NCBI RefSeq assembly: GCF_004765605.1
Contig: NZ_SRLC01000001.1
Location: 1,798,001 to 1,862,000 of the forward strand
Source: Hymenobacter aquaticus
GTDB taxonomy: Bacteria; Bacteroidota; Bacteroidia; Cytophagales; Hymenobacteraceae
Length of the DNA stretch: 64,000 nt
Direction of reading: 5' to 3'
In this document: positions 43,541 to 51,907 of the stretch, piece after piece
How positions within the stretch are numbered: the stretch's first letter is position 1
How the letters are laid out: each line of letters opens with the position of its first letter
Program-made: the position numbers and the translations under genes
Notes under the pieces: generated by a model
The model's input: the letters and a program-made list of their open reading frames with translations, nothing else
Databases searched by the model: none
Told to the model about the DNA's origin: nothing

Positions 43541-44698
43541 GTGACGCCCGTTCCTTCTTCGCCCCTGCTCACGCGCCTGGCTCAGCACCTGGGCCAGCGC
43601 GCGGCCGAGGGCACCCGGCGGCAGCTGTCGGTAGCGGCGCCCGGCCTGGTCGACTTCAGCTCGAACGACTACCTGGGGCTGGCCCGCTCCGGGGCGTTGC
43701 AGGCGGCCCTGCGCCGGCACCTTACGGATGAAAACCCGCTGGCCGGCAGCACCGGCAGCCGCCTGCTGACCGGCAACTCGGCCGCCGCCGAGGCGCTGGA
43801 AACGCACCTGGCCGCCTTTCACCGGGCCGAAGCCGCGCTACTCTTCAACTCGGGCTACTCGGCCAACCTGGGCTTCTTCCAGGCCGTACCCCGGCGCGGC
43901 GACACCATCCTTTACGACGCGACCAGCCACGCCTCGGTGAAAGACGGCATCCGCAGCAGCTTTGCCGGCAGCTACAGCTTTCGCCACAACGATTTGCAGG
44001 ACCTGGAGAAGCGCCTAGCGCGGGCCACGGGAGAGGTTTTCGTGGCCGTGGAAGCCCTGTACTCGATGGACGGCGACCAGGCCCCGCTGCGGGAGTTGGC
44101 GGCCTTCTGCCAGGCGCGCGGGCTGCATCTGGTGGTCGATGAGGCCCACACCAACGGTATTTACGGCCCCCATGGGGAAGGCTTAGTGGTGGCGCTGGGC
44201 CTCGAAAACCAGGTTCTGGCCCGCATCGTCACCTTCGGCAAGGCCCTGGGCAGCCAGGGCGCGGCCGTAGTGGGCCCAATGGTGCTGCGCGAGTTTCTGC
44301 TCAATACCAGCCGGCCCTTTATGTTTACCACGGCCCTGCCCCCGCTGTCCATTGCCGCCCTGCAAGCCGCCTACGACCTGCTGCCCACGCTCCAGGCCGA
44401 GCGGCAGCAGCTGTTTGCGTTGTCGGCGCTGCTCAAAGCCCGGCTGGCCGACGTGCCGGGCGTGCGGGTCGGGGCCGACAGCCACGTTATTCACCCCCTC
44501 TTTCTCGACCAGCCCAGCCCCCAGCGGGTGCGCGCGGTGGCGGCGGCCGTGCAGCAGGCCGGCTTCGATTTGCGGCCCATCGTGGCCCCCACCGTGCCCG
44601 CCGGCACCGAGCGGCTGCGCCTGATTCTGCACAGCTACAACACGGAAACGGAGCTGGCTGCGCTGGCCGCCACGCTCCGCGCCCTGGGTTCCTTCTGA
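43541..44698 (+). CDS. bioF: 8-amino-7-oxononanoate synthase
   Basis: This PLP enzyme condenses pimeloyl-thioester with alanine to give KAPA. The 385-residue product has the alpha-oxoamine synthase landmarks FSSNDYLGLARSGALQ, GSTGSRLLTGNSAAAEALE, LLFNSGYSANLGF, DATSHASVKDGIR, VVDEAHTNGIYGPHG and the PLP-lysine motif TFGKALGSQGAAV. The best start is GTG at 43541, 15 bp after the preceding stop; no ATG precedes the conserved region. Confidence 0.95.
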   Translation: MTPVPSSPLLTRLAQHLGQRAAEGTRRQLSVAAPGLVDFSSNDYLGLARSGALQAALRRHLTDENPLAGSTGSRLLTGNSAAAEALETHLAAFHRAEAALLFNSGYSANLGFFQAVPRRGDTILYDATSHASVKDGIRSSFAGSYSFRHNDLQDLEKRLARATGEVFVAVEALYSMDGDQAPLRELAAFCQARGLHLVVDEAHTNGIYGPHGEGLVVALGLENQVLARIVTFGKALGSQGAAVVGPMVLREFLLNTSRPFMFTTALPPLSIAALQAAYDLLPTLQAERQQLFALSALLKARLADVPGVRVGADSHVIHPLFLDQPSPQRVRAVAAAVQQAGFDLRPIVAPTVPAGTERLRLILHSYNTETELAALAATLRALGSF

Positions 44699-44754
44699 TT
44701 TTTGCCCGGCCCCCGGCAAACAACCGGCGCGGGCCGTTGGTATTCCCTTTCCCT

Positions 44755-45396
44755 ATGCGTACTTCTTCTTCGCGCCCCGAGCGGCTTTTCGTCACCGGCA
44801 TCGGCACCGACGTGGGTAAAACCCTGATAGCCGCCATTCTCACCGAGGCCCTGCAAGCCGACTACTGGAAGCCCGTGCAGGCCGGCCTGGAGCCCACCAC
44901 CGACACAGCCACGGTACGCCGCCTGGTCAGCAACCCGCACTCGGTGTTTCACCCCGAAGCCTACCGCCTGCAGCTACCCGCCTCGCCCCACCTGGCCGCC
45001 GCCCGGGAGCAGGTCACCATTCAGGCCGACGCTTTTCAGCTGCCCGCCACCGCCAACCACCTGGTAGTCGAAGGCGCGGGCGGCCTGCTCGTGCCCCTGG
45101 CCCCGGGTCTGCTGCTGGCCGACGTAATTGCGCCCCTGGGCCTGGAAGTCGTCGTCGTCTCGCGCCACTACCTGGGCAGCATCAACCACACCCTGCTCAC
45201 CCTCGAAGCCCTACAGCGGCGCAACATCCCGGTGCGCGGCCTGGTGTTCAACGGCGCGCCCACCCCCGCCACCGAAGACTTCATCACCCAGCACACCGGC
45301 GTACCCATCCTGCCCCGCCTACAGCCCGAAACCGACGTAACGGCCGCCACCATCAGCCGCTACGCCCCCGCCTTCCGCCAGTGGTTCGGCCTCTAG
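44755..45396 (+). CDS. bioD: Dethiobiotin synthetase
   Basis: BioD makes the ureido ring of dethiobiotin from DAPA, CO2 and ATP. The 213-residue product has the P-loop FVTGIGTDVGKTLIAAIL, substrate segment YWKPVQAGLEP and the second motif VVEGAGGLLVPL. The ATG at 44755 is preferred over 44737 because it leaves a short N-terminus before the P-loop. It lies 56 bp after bioF. Confidence 0.95.
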   Translation: MRTSSSRPERLFVTGIGTDVGKTLIAAILTEALQADYWKPVQAGLEPTTDTATVRRLVSNPHSVFHPEAYRLQLPASPHLAAAREQVTIQADAFQLPATANHLVVEGAGGLLVPLAPGLLLADVIAPLGLEVVVVSRHYLGSINHTLLTLEALQRRNIPVRGLVFNGAPTPATEDFITQHTGVPILPRLQPETDVTAATISRYAPAFRQWFGL

Positions 45397-45444
45397 CGTA
45401 CAGCCGAACACTGCGAACCTCTGCGCCAACCTCTGCGTCCTCTG

Positions 45445-45494
45445 CGGGCTAAAAACACCCGAACGAACCTTCCGGGCTAAAAACACCCAAACGA
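45445..45494 (+). repeat. Direct repeat CGGGCTAAAAACACCC in the bioD-bioA gap
   Basis: Two 22-nt copies (45445-45466 and 45473-45494) differ at one base and start 28 bp apart. They sit in the only sizeable gap of the bioFDA block, 31 bp before bioA. This could be a regulator site or a decayed repeat. Confidence 0.55.
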
Positions 45495-45524
45495 CAATCA
45501 AGGCCAAACCCCGAACGAAACCAC

Positions 45525-46844
45525 ATGAGCCTCGCCACCCGTGACCATGCCGTGCTCTGGCACCCCTACACCCAGATGCAGACCGCGCCCCTGCCGATTG
45601 CCATTACCCGGGGCGAACAGTCGTGGCTGATTGCCGAGGACGGCACCCGCTACCTCGACGGTATTTCCTCCTGGTGGGTGAACCTGCACGGCCACAGCCA
45701 CCCCCACATTGCGGCCCGGGTCGCGGAGCAGCTCCATACCCTGGAGCACGTGCTGTTTGCCGGCTTCACCCACCCCGCCGCCGTGGAGCTGGCCGAGCAA
45801 CTGCTGGAAATTCTGCCCTCGAACCAGGCCCGGGTGTTTTACTCCGACAACGGCTCGACGGCGGTGGAAGTGGCCCTGAAAATGGTGCTCCAGTACTTCC
45901 ACAACCTGGGCCAGCCCGAGCGCCGCACCTTCCTCTGCTTCCAGAACTCCTACCACGGCGACACCTTCGGGGCCATGGCCGTCAGCAGCCGCGGGGCCTT
46001 CACCCAGCCGTTCTGGCCCTTGCTCTTCGACGTGGAATTTCTCGACGTGCCCACCCCCGGCCACGAAGCCCAGACCCTGGCCCAGCTCGACACCTTGTTG
46101 CAGCGCCCCGACGTGGCCGGCTTCATCTTCGAGCCCCTGGTGCTGGGCACCGCCGGCATGGTGATGTACGAGCCCGAAATCCTGAGTGAGATGCTGCGCC
46201 GCTGCCACCAGCGCGGCGTGCTGGCCATTGCCGATGAGGTCATGACCGGCTTCGGGCGCACCGGGCCGCTGTTTGCCAGTGAGCTGCTGAGCGAGCAGCC
46301 CGACATCATGTGCTTTTCCAAGGGCCTCACCGGCGGCACCCTGGCCATGGGCCTGACCACCTGCGCGGCCCCCATCTACGCGGCCTTTCTGAGCCAGGAC
46401 AAGATGCGCGCCCTTTTCCACGGCCACTCCTACACCGCCAACCCCGTGGCCTGCGCCGCCGCCCTGGCCAGCCTGGAGCTGACCCGGGCCGCACTCTGCA
46501 CCGAGCAGCGCCAGCGCATCGAAGCCGCCCACGCCGCTTTCCACCGCGAAATAGAAGGCCAGCCCGGCATCCGGGCCGTGCGCCACCGGGGCACCATCCT
46601 GGCCGTGGAGTACGACCCGGGCGAGGGCACCAGCTACTTCAGCCGCCTGCGCGACGCCTTCTACCAGCTCGCCCTCGACCACCACGTGGTGCTGCGCCCC
46701 CTGGGCAACGTGGTGTATCTGCTGCCGCCCTACTGCACCACCGATGCGGAGCTGGACTTGCTCTACACCGTGCTGCGCCGCATGCGGGAGCTGGTGCTCG
46801 ACTTCACCCCCGCCCCCAACCTGCCCGAAATCCTGCATGACTAA
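45525..46844 (+). CDS. bioA: Adenosylmethionine-8-amino-7-oxononanoate aminotransferase
   Basis: BioA transfers the amino group of S-adenosylmethionine to KAPA, making DAPA. The 439-residue class III aminotransferase shows LWHPYTQMQTAPLPIAIT, DGISSWWVNLHGHSHPHIAA, YSDNGSTAVEVALKM, YHGDTFGAMAVSSRGAFT, IADEVMTGFGRTGPLFA and the PLP-lysine segment MCFSKGLTGGTLAMGLT. Its last codons overlap the start of the next gene by 8 bp (ATGACTAA). Confidence 0.96.
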   Translation: MSLATRDHAVLWHPYTQMQTAPLPIAITRGEQSWLIAEDGTRYLDGISSWWVNLHGHSHPHIAARVAEQLHTLEHVLFAGFTHPAAVELAEQLLEILPSNQARVFYSDNGSTAVEVALKMVLQYFHNLGQPERRTFLCFQNSYHGDTFGAMAVSSRGAFTQPFWPLLFDVEFLDVPTPGHEAQTLAQLDTLLQRPDVAGFIFEPLVLGTAGMVMYEPEILSEMLRRCHQRGVLAIADEVMTGFGRTGPLFASELLSEQPDIMCFSKGLTGGTLAMGLTTCAAPIYAAFLSQDKMRALFHGHSYTANPVACAAALASLELTRAALCTEQRQRIEAAHAAFHREIEGQPGIRAVRHRGTILAVEYDPGEGTSYFSRLRDAFYQLALDHHVVLRPLGNVVYLLPPYCTTDAELDLLYTVLRRMRELVLDFTPAPNLPEILHD

Positions 46845-48321
46845 CCCCGCCGACTCCCTGATCCTCATTCGTGGCCGGGGCCGGGTGTCGGCCTTGGGTT
46901 CGGCGCTGGACACCGCGGCGCCGCCCCTGTCGGCGTTCCAGATGCGGGAGCTGCCGGGCCGCGCCGTGGCCGTGGGCAGCGTGCCGCCCGCCGTAGAGGA
47001 AGCCCTCCAGCACCTGCGCCGCACCCACGCCCCCTACCGCCAGCTCGACCGAACCGTGCTGCTGGCCCTGCTGGCCGCCCGCCAGGCCACCGCCCAGGCC
47101 GGCTGGCTCCCGCAACCCGCCAGCCTTCCCCCGCACGACGCCAGACACCTCCCGCACGACGACAGACATCTCCCGCACGACGCCAGTCATCTCCCGCACG
47201 ACGACAGACATCTCCCGCACGATGCCAGCCTTCTCCCGCACGACGCCAGACAGCTCCCGCAACCCGACAGATACCTCCCGCAACCCGACAGATACCTCCC
47301 GCACGACGCCAGACACCTCCCGCAAGGTGACAGCAAGTCGCCGCACCTAACAACTGACAACCAACAACTAACAACTAACAACCAACACCCAACAACTACC
47401 CTCGCCGTCAGCATCGGCTCCTCGCGCGGGGCGACGGGCCGGCTGGAGCAGTTTCACGAGGAATTTCTGAGCGAAGGCGCGGTTTCTACCGCCGCCTCGC
47501 CGCTGACCACCCTGGGCAACGTCGCCAGCTGGGTAGCCTACGACGCGGGCAGCACCGGGGGGGCCACGCTCAGCCACTCCAGCACCTGTAGCAGCGCGTT
47601 TCAGGCTTTGGGCAACGCTCTGGCCTGGCTCCGCGCCGGCATGGCCGAGCGGTTTCTGGCCGGCGGCACCGAGGCCCCGCTCACGCCCTTCACCCTGGCT
47701 CAGATGCAGGCCCTGGGCATCTACTCGCCCTTTTCGGCCACCGAGTTTCCCTGCCGCCCCGGTGCCGGCCGGCCCTCCACCTTCGTGCTGGGCGAAGGCG
47801 CGGCCGTGTTTGCCCTGGAGAAAATCAGCCGCGAAGCTTTGGCTGCCGAGCAAGCCGGCCAACCCACGCCCGCGCCCGTTTTCGTCCTCGAAGGCGTGGG
47901 CTTCGGCTTCGAAGCCATCGGCAGCAAAACCGGCCTTTCCCCCGACGGCCAGCACTTCCAGACCGCCATGCGCGCGGCCCTGCGCCAGGCCGGCACCACG
48001 TCAGATACCGTGGATGCCGTGGTGCTGCACAGCCCCGGCACCCCCGCCGGCGACGCGGCCGAGCGGCGGGCCCTGCGCGCCGTGTTCGGCGAGAATCTTC
48101 CCGATTTGGTGTCCAACAAATGGCAGCTGGGCCACACCCTGGGCGCCTCGGCCGCCCTCAGCCTGGACTTTGCCTGCGAGATTCTGACCACCCAACGCTG
48201 GCCCGCCCCGCCCTTCGCCACTGACCTCACGCCCGCCCCCACCCGCCCCATCCGGCGGATCCTCATCAACGCGGCGGGCTTCGGAGGCAACGCGGCCAGC
48301 GCCCTGGTGTCTGTGGGGTAA
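46837..48321 (+). CDS. FabF-like beta-ketoacyl synthase of the biotin operon, with minisatellite insert
   Basis: The 494-residue protein carries a thiolase-fold condensing-enzyme triad: Cys251 in HSSTCSSAFQALGNAL, His398 in VVLHSPGTPAGD and His433 in NKWQLGHTLGASAAL, with Lys428. It therefore probably condenses acyl-thioesters, and its place after bioA, with an 8-bp overlap implying translational coupling, suggests a role in making the pimeloyl precursor. Residues about 91-188 are low complexity: eleven 7-residue units (LPHDARH, LPQPDRY types) from a 21-bp minisatellite, then a Thr/Asn/Gln-rich run. Without them the protein would be about 396 residues, the normal size. The frame is preserved throughout. 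Confidence 0.88.
   Translation: MTNPADSLILIRGRGRVSALGSALDTAAPPLSAFQMRELPGRAVAVGSVPPAVEEALQHLRRTHAPYRQLDRTVLLALLAARQATAQAGWLPQPASLPPHDARHLPHDDRHLPHDASHLPHDDRHLPHDASLLPHDARQLPQPDRYLPQPDRYLPHDARHLPQGDSKSPHLTTDNQQLTTNNQHPTTTLAVSIGSSRGATGRLEQFHEEFLSEGAVSTAASPLTTLGNVASWVAYDAGSTGGATLSHSSTCSSAFQALGNALAWLRAGMAERFLAGGTEAPLTPFTLAQMQALGIYSPFSATEFPCRPGAGRPSTFVLGEGAAVFALEKISREALAAEQAGQPTPAPVFVLEGVGFGFEAIGSKTGLSPDGQHFQTAMRAALRQAGTTSDTVDAVVLHSPGTPAGDAAERRALRAVFGENLPDLVSNKWQLGHTLGASAALSLDFACEILTTQRWPAPPFATDLTPAPTRPIRRILINAAGFGGNAASALVSVG
47107..47337 (+). repeat. In-frame 21-bp minisatellite in the ketosynthase gene
   Basis: Eleven units start at 47107 and then every 21 bp (consensus CTCCCGCACGACGCCAGACA plus one base). 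They are followed at 47345-47400 by an AACAACTAACAACCA-rich run. No unit carries a stop or frameshift in the gene's frame. Confidence 0.93.
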
Positions 48322-48353
48322 GGTTGGCTGTTTCGTTGGCTTCGTTGTTTATA

Positions 48354-48453
48354 CTGTCATCCTGAGCAAAGCGAAGGACCTTATTACGTCAGAACAAGTC
48401 GTGCAAACGTGATAAGGTGCTTCGCTTTGCGGACGTTAGATAAAGGATGACAG
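48354..48453. repeat. Large intergenic palindrome P3
   Basis: Outer arms CTGTCATCCT / AGGATGACAG (48354-48363, 48444-48453). Inner arms 48366-48384 and 48412-48430 (GCAAAGCGAAG.ACCTTAT) have one mismatch. Same family as P4. Confidence 0.85.
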
Positions 48454-48541
48454 ACGAAAAATGCAGCAGTTAACGCCCATTTCCGCCAACCCACCCGTAC
48501 TTTCCGTACCGCATCTTCCCTCCCGCTTTCCCAAGAAAAAC

Positions 48542-49906
48542 ATGAACCTTCGCTTCGCGCTGCTGCTCTCGGCCAGCCTCACCCCGGCCTTCGTCTTTGC
48601 CCAAACCGCCGCCCCCGCCCCGGCTCCCGACCCCAGCATCAAGCAGATGGTGGAAAGCATTTCGGCCAAAAATCTGGAGGAAGACATCCGCAAGATGGTG
48701 TCGTTTGGCACCCGCCACACCCTGAGCGACACCAAAAGCAAGAAGCGCGGCATCGGGGCGGCCCGCAACTGGGTCGAAAGTGAGTTTCGCAAGTACAGCA
48801 AGGCCAGCGGGGGCCGCCTCAAAGTGGAGCAGGACACCTTCCTGGTGAAGCCCGACGGCCGCCGCATCGACAAGCCCGTCATCATGGCCAACGTCATGGC
48901 CACCCTGCCCGGCACCGACCCCACCGACACCCGCGTGTTCATCGTCAGCGGCCACCTCGATTCGCGCGTGACGGACGTGATGAACGCCACCGCCGACGCG
49001 CCCGGCGCCAACGACGACGCCTCGGGCGTGGCCCTGGTCATGGAAATGGCCCGCGTGATGTCGCAGAAGCAGTATCCATGCACGCTGATTTTCGTGGCCG
49101 TGCAGGGCGAAGAGCAGGGCCTTTATGGCTCGACCCACTTGGCCAAGCGGGCCAAAAAGGAAAACTGGAACCTGACCGGCATGCTCAACAACGACATCGT
49201 GGGCAACTCGAAAGGCTACGACCCGGAAATCTCCGACAACAAGCACATCCGCATCTTCAGCGAGGGAGTGCCGGCCACCGAAACCCCGGACGAGGCCAAA
49301 GTGCGTCGCACCCTGAGCAGTGAAAACGACTCGCCCAGCCGGCAGCTGGCCCGCTACGGCAAAACCGCCTGCGAGCAGTACGTCCCCGACTTCGGGGTGC
49401 TGCTCGAATACCGCCCCGACCGGTTCCTGCGCGGCGGCGACCATACGCCCTTCAACCAGCAGGGCTTCACGGCCGTGCGCTTCACCGAAGTCAACGAGAA
49501 CTTCAACCACCAGCACCAGGACCTGCGCACCGAAAACAACATTCAGTATGGCGACCTGCCCGAGTTCGTGGACTATGAGTACCTGCGCAAGAACACCGGC
49601 GTGAACCTGGCCACGATGGCCAGCCTGGCCCTGGCCCCCAGCTCGCCCGAAAACGTGGGCGTGCTCACGGCCAAGCTCACCAACCGCACCGAGCTGAAGT
49701 GGGACGCGCCCAAAGTGGGCGAAAGGGCCGCCGGCTACGTGGTGCTGATGCGCGAAACCACCTCCCCGGTGTGGCAGCAGCGCTTCCCCGTCGCCACCAC
49801 CACCGCCGACTTGCCCCACAGCAAGGACAACTACATCTTCGGCGTGGCCGCCGTGGACGCCGAGGGCCACGAAAGCCTGCCCGTCATTCCCAAGCCGGTG
49901 CGCTAA
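48542..49906 (+). CDS. Secreted M28-family zinc aminopeptidase
   Basis: The 454-residue product has a signal peptide (MNLRFALLLSASLTPAFVFA) and an M28 di-zinc peptidase domain. The metal ligands are His in IVSGHLDSR, Asp in PGANDDASGVAL, Glu-Glu in VAVQGEEQGLYG, Asp in MLNNDIVGN and His in GGDHTPFNQQGF. Residues from about 355 form a fibronectin-III-like beta domain (LTNRTELKWDAPKVGERAAG). It should act outside the cytoplasm, trimming peptides. The start at 48542 is set by the signal peptide; the longer frame runs out of palindrome P3. Confidence 0.92.
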   Translation: MNLRFALLLSASLTPAFVFAQTAAPAPAPDPSIKQMVESISAKNLEEDIRKMVSFGTRHTLSDTKSKKRGIGAARNWVESEFRKYSKASGGRLKVEQDTFLVKPDGRRIDKPVIMANVMATLPGTDPTDTRVFIVSGHLDSRVTDVMNATADAPGANDDASGVALVMEMARVMSQKQYPCTLIFVAVQGEEQGLYGSTHLAKRAKKENWNLTGMLNNDIVGNSKGYDPEISDNKHIRIFSEGVPATETPDEAKVRRTLSSENDSPSRQLARYGKTACEQYVPDFGVLLEYRPDRFLRGGDHTPFNQQGFTAVRFTEVNENFNHQHQDLRTENNIQYGDLPEFVDYEYLRKNTGVNLATMASLALAPSSPENVGVLTAKLTNRTELKWDAPKVGERAAGYVVLMRETTSPVWQQRFPVATTTADLPHSKDNYIFGVAAVDAEGHESLPVIPKPVR

Positions 49907-49916
49907 GCCTCTCGAA

Positions 49917-49938
49917 AAATACCAACATGTTGGTATTT
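49917..49938. repeat. 22-bp perfect palindrome
   Basis: AAATACCAACATGTTGGTATTT is fully self-complementary, 10 bp after the peptidase stop codon. It may be an operator for the region downstream or a decayed terminator; there is no loop for a stable RNA hairpin. Confidence 0.75.
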
Positions 49939-49971
49939 CGTCCGGCGCGGGGGCTGCCTAAACTTGCAGCT

Positions 49972-50083
49972 GGTTAGCGGGGCTGCTTCTCCGCTAATCA
50001 CATGCAGATACCCTATACGCTTTATTACCTGTCTATCGTACCCAACAGCCCGAACGGTCCTCGTTTCGGGCTGTTGGCTTTTT
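49972..50083 (+). ncRNA. Candidate small RNA upstream of the lysC leader
   Basis: A promoter-like TAAACTTGC (49959-49967) is followed by a 7-bp hairpin (TTAGCGG/CCGCTAA, 49974-49997) and, about 110 nt from the inferred start, by a strong Rho-independent terminator (50042-50083). The interval contains no supported gene. No known RNA family was recognised. Confidence 0.35.
50042..50083 (+). terminator. Rho-independent terminator
   Basis: CCAACAGCCCGAA (50042-50054) pairs perfectly with TTCGGGCTGTTGG (50065-50077), followed by CTTTTT. It could terminate the peptidase transcript or the candidate small RNA. Confidence 0.85.
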
Positions 50084-50255
50084 CAGCCCCTGCGCGGGCC
50101 GGCTGACCGGGCCCGCCGGGTGGCCTGTCGGTCAGCTACGTAAGCCGGGGCAGAGAAAATTCCGGGCGCTGATGTCGATATTTTAACAATCCTGTCCGTA
50201 CTTGCGGCTGCAAACAGCAGCTGGCGGCGCGGTGCCCCGGCTCTTTCCTGCTCCC

Positions 50256-50372
50256 ATGTCCATTTCCCGCTTCGGTTTTTCTACGGTATTTTCGGTGGCT
50301 TCGGCTGGCCGTACCGCCGTGGCCGCCCAGCGCGTGATGCGGAAGAAATGCTTCAAACGGCCCTCGACCTGA
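50256..50372 (+). CDS. Leader peptide of the lysC-lysA attenuator
   Basis: A 38-codon ORF (MSISRFGFSTVFSVASAGRT...) ends VMRKKCFKRPST, with three lysine codons (AAG AAA at 50343-50348, AAA at 50355-50357) within five positions near its end. The stop codon at 50370-50372 overlaps GACCGTCGC (50371-50379), which can pair at 8 of 9 positions with the ascending arm of the terminator at 50411-50421. A ribosome stalled on the lysine codons would leave that segment free to form an antiterminator; one that reaches the stop would cover it. This is the classical attenuation layout; regulation by charged lysine tRNA is inferred. Confidence 0.6.
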   Translation: MSISRFGFSTVFSVASAGRTAVAAQRVMRKKCFKRPST

Positions 50373-50410
50373 CCGTCGCACTTCTTCATGCTTCCCTCCT
50401 TCTAAGCATC

Positions 50411-50444
50411 AAGCGCCGGTCCAGCCAGACCGGCGCTTTTTTTT
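50411..50444 (+). terminator. Attenuator terminator of lysC
   Basis: AAGCGCCGGTC (50411-50421) and GACCGGCGCTT (50428-50438) form an 11-bp perfect stem followed by eight T residues, 60 bp upstream of the lysC ATG and therefore before, not after, a gene. Confidence 0.88.
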
Positions 50445-50503
50445 GCCATTTCCGTACTACTCTCTCCGCCCGTTCATTTTTTGGTTAACCCCACGTTTCA
50501 CTG

Positions 50504-51838
50504 ATGAAAGTTCTCAAGTTTGGCGGCACCTCCGTCGGTTCGGCCGAGCGCATGCGCGCGTTGCCGGCGCTTATTCAGGGCTCGGAGCCCCGTATCGTTG
50601 TGCTGTCGGCCATGTCGGGCACGACCAACGCCCTGGTCAACATTGCCAAGCTGCTGTTTGAGGGCGAAACCACGGCCGCCACCTACCAGACCGAGATTCT
50701 GCGCCAGCACTACCTCATCGTGGCCCGCGAGCTGCTCACCGAGCCGGAAGTGGCCGCCGAAGCCATTACCCACTTGGATTCCGCGTTCAAAACCATCTTT
50801 AACCTGACGCGCCACCCGCTGTCGGCCTCCGGCGAGCGGGTGATTCTGGCCCAGGGCGAGCTGCTGAGCACCCTGCTCTTTCACCGCTACTACACTCGTA
50901 TGCTGGGCCAAGAGGCCGTGCTGCTGCCGGCCCTCGACTTCATGCGCCTCGACAAGAACGACGAGCCCGACGGCGACTACATCGAGAAGCACCTGGCCCA
51001 GGCACTGGCTCCGCACGCCGGACAGCCGCTGTTTATCACGCAGGGCTACATCTGCCGCAATGCCAACGGCGACATCGACAACCTCAAGCGCGGCGGCTCC
51101 GACTACTCGGCCTCGCTGATCGGGGCGGCGGCCCACGCCGAGGAAATCCAGATCTGGACCGACATCGACGGGCTGCACAACAACGACCCGCGGGTGGTGG
51201 AAGGCACCTACCCGATTCGGGAGCTGTCGTTCGACGAGGCGGCCGAGCTGGCGTATTTCGGGGCCAAGATTCTGCACCCCAGCTCCATTCTGCCCGCCGC
51301 CAAGCACGGCATTCCGGTACGCCTGCTGAACACGATGCAGCCCGAAGCGCCCGGCACCCTGATTTCGACCCAGACCGGCGACGAAGCCATCAAGGCCGTG
51401 GCGGCCAAGGACGGGCTGGTGGCCATCAAGATCAAGTCGAGCCGGATGCTGCTGGCCCACGGCTTTTTGCGCAGCGTGTTCGAGGTGTTCGAGCGGTACC
51501 GCACGCCCATCGACATGATTACCACCTCGGAAGTAGCCGTATCATTGACCATCGACGACTCGACGCACCTGGCCGAAATCCTGGAGGAGTTGCGCAGCTT
51601 CGGCTCGGTGGAAGTCGATGAGCAGCAAACCATCGTGTGCCTGGTCGGCAACCTGATTCAGGAAAACAACGGCTCGGCCTGGCTGGTGTTCAACGCCCTG
51701 AAGGACATTCCGTTGCGCATGATTTCCTACGGCGGCTCGCCCAACAACATCAGCATCCTGATTCATACCAGCCATAAGCAGCGCGCCCTGCAAGCCCTGA
51801 ACGAAGGGCTGTTTCAGCAGCGGGCGGTGGCGCCGTAG
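50504..51838 (+). CDS. lysC: Aspartate kinase
   Basis: Aspartokinase phosphorylates aspartate, the entry step to lysine, threonine, methionine and diaminopimelate. The 444-residue monofunctional enzyme starts with MKVLKFGGTSVGS. It has the nucleotide-binding NLKRGGSDYSASLIGAAAHA and WTDIDGLHNNDPRVV, and two C-terminal ACT domains (VVAIKIKSSRM-like from about 305; QTIVCLVGNLIQ from about 378) that normally bind the inhibitory amino acid. It is preceded by a leader peptide/terminator and followed after 69 bp by lysA, so this looks like the lysine-specific isoform. Confidence 0.95.
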   Translation: MKVLKFGGTSVGSAERMRALPALIQGSEPRIVVLSAMSGTTNALVNIAKLLFEGETTAATYQTEILRQHYLIVARELLTEPEVAAEAITHLDSAFKTIFNLTRHPLSASGERVILAQGELLSTLLFHRYYTRMLGQEAVLLPALDFMRLDKNDEPDGDYIEKHLAQALAPHAGQPLFITQGYICRNANGDIDNLKRGGSDYSASLIGAAAHAEEIQIWTDIDGLHNNDPRVVEGTYPIRELSFDEAAELAYFGAKILHPSSILPAAKHGIPVRLLNTMQPEAPGTLISTQTGDEAIKAVAAKDGLVAIKIKSSRMLLAHGFLRSVFEVFERYRTPIDMITTSEVAVSLTIDDSTHLAEILEELRSFGSVEVDEQQTIVCLVGNLIQENNGSAWLVFNALKDIPLRMISYGGSPNNISILIHTSHKQRALQALNEGLFQQRAVAP

Positions 51839-51907
51839 TTTTTCACGCAGTGGCCCGCGGTGGCAGGCCGCCGGGTTTCGCAGTGTTGTTCTTTAATTAA
51901 GTAGTAG

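Noticed and set aside
50002..50106. A second leader peptide (34 codons) before the lysC leader
   Set aside because: The ORF runs straight through the terminator hairpin and has no run of lysine or other single amino-acid codons, so an attenuation role is not supported.
50100..50503. L-box lysine riboswitch upstream of lysC
   Set aside because: The long multi-helix lysine aptamer is not recognisable, and the short Lys-rich ORF with an overlapping antiterminator explains the region better.
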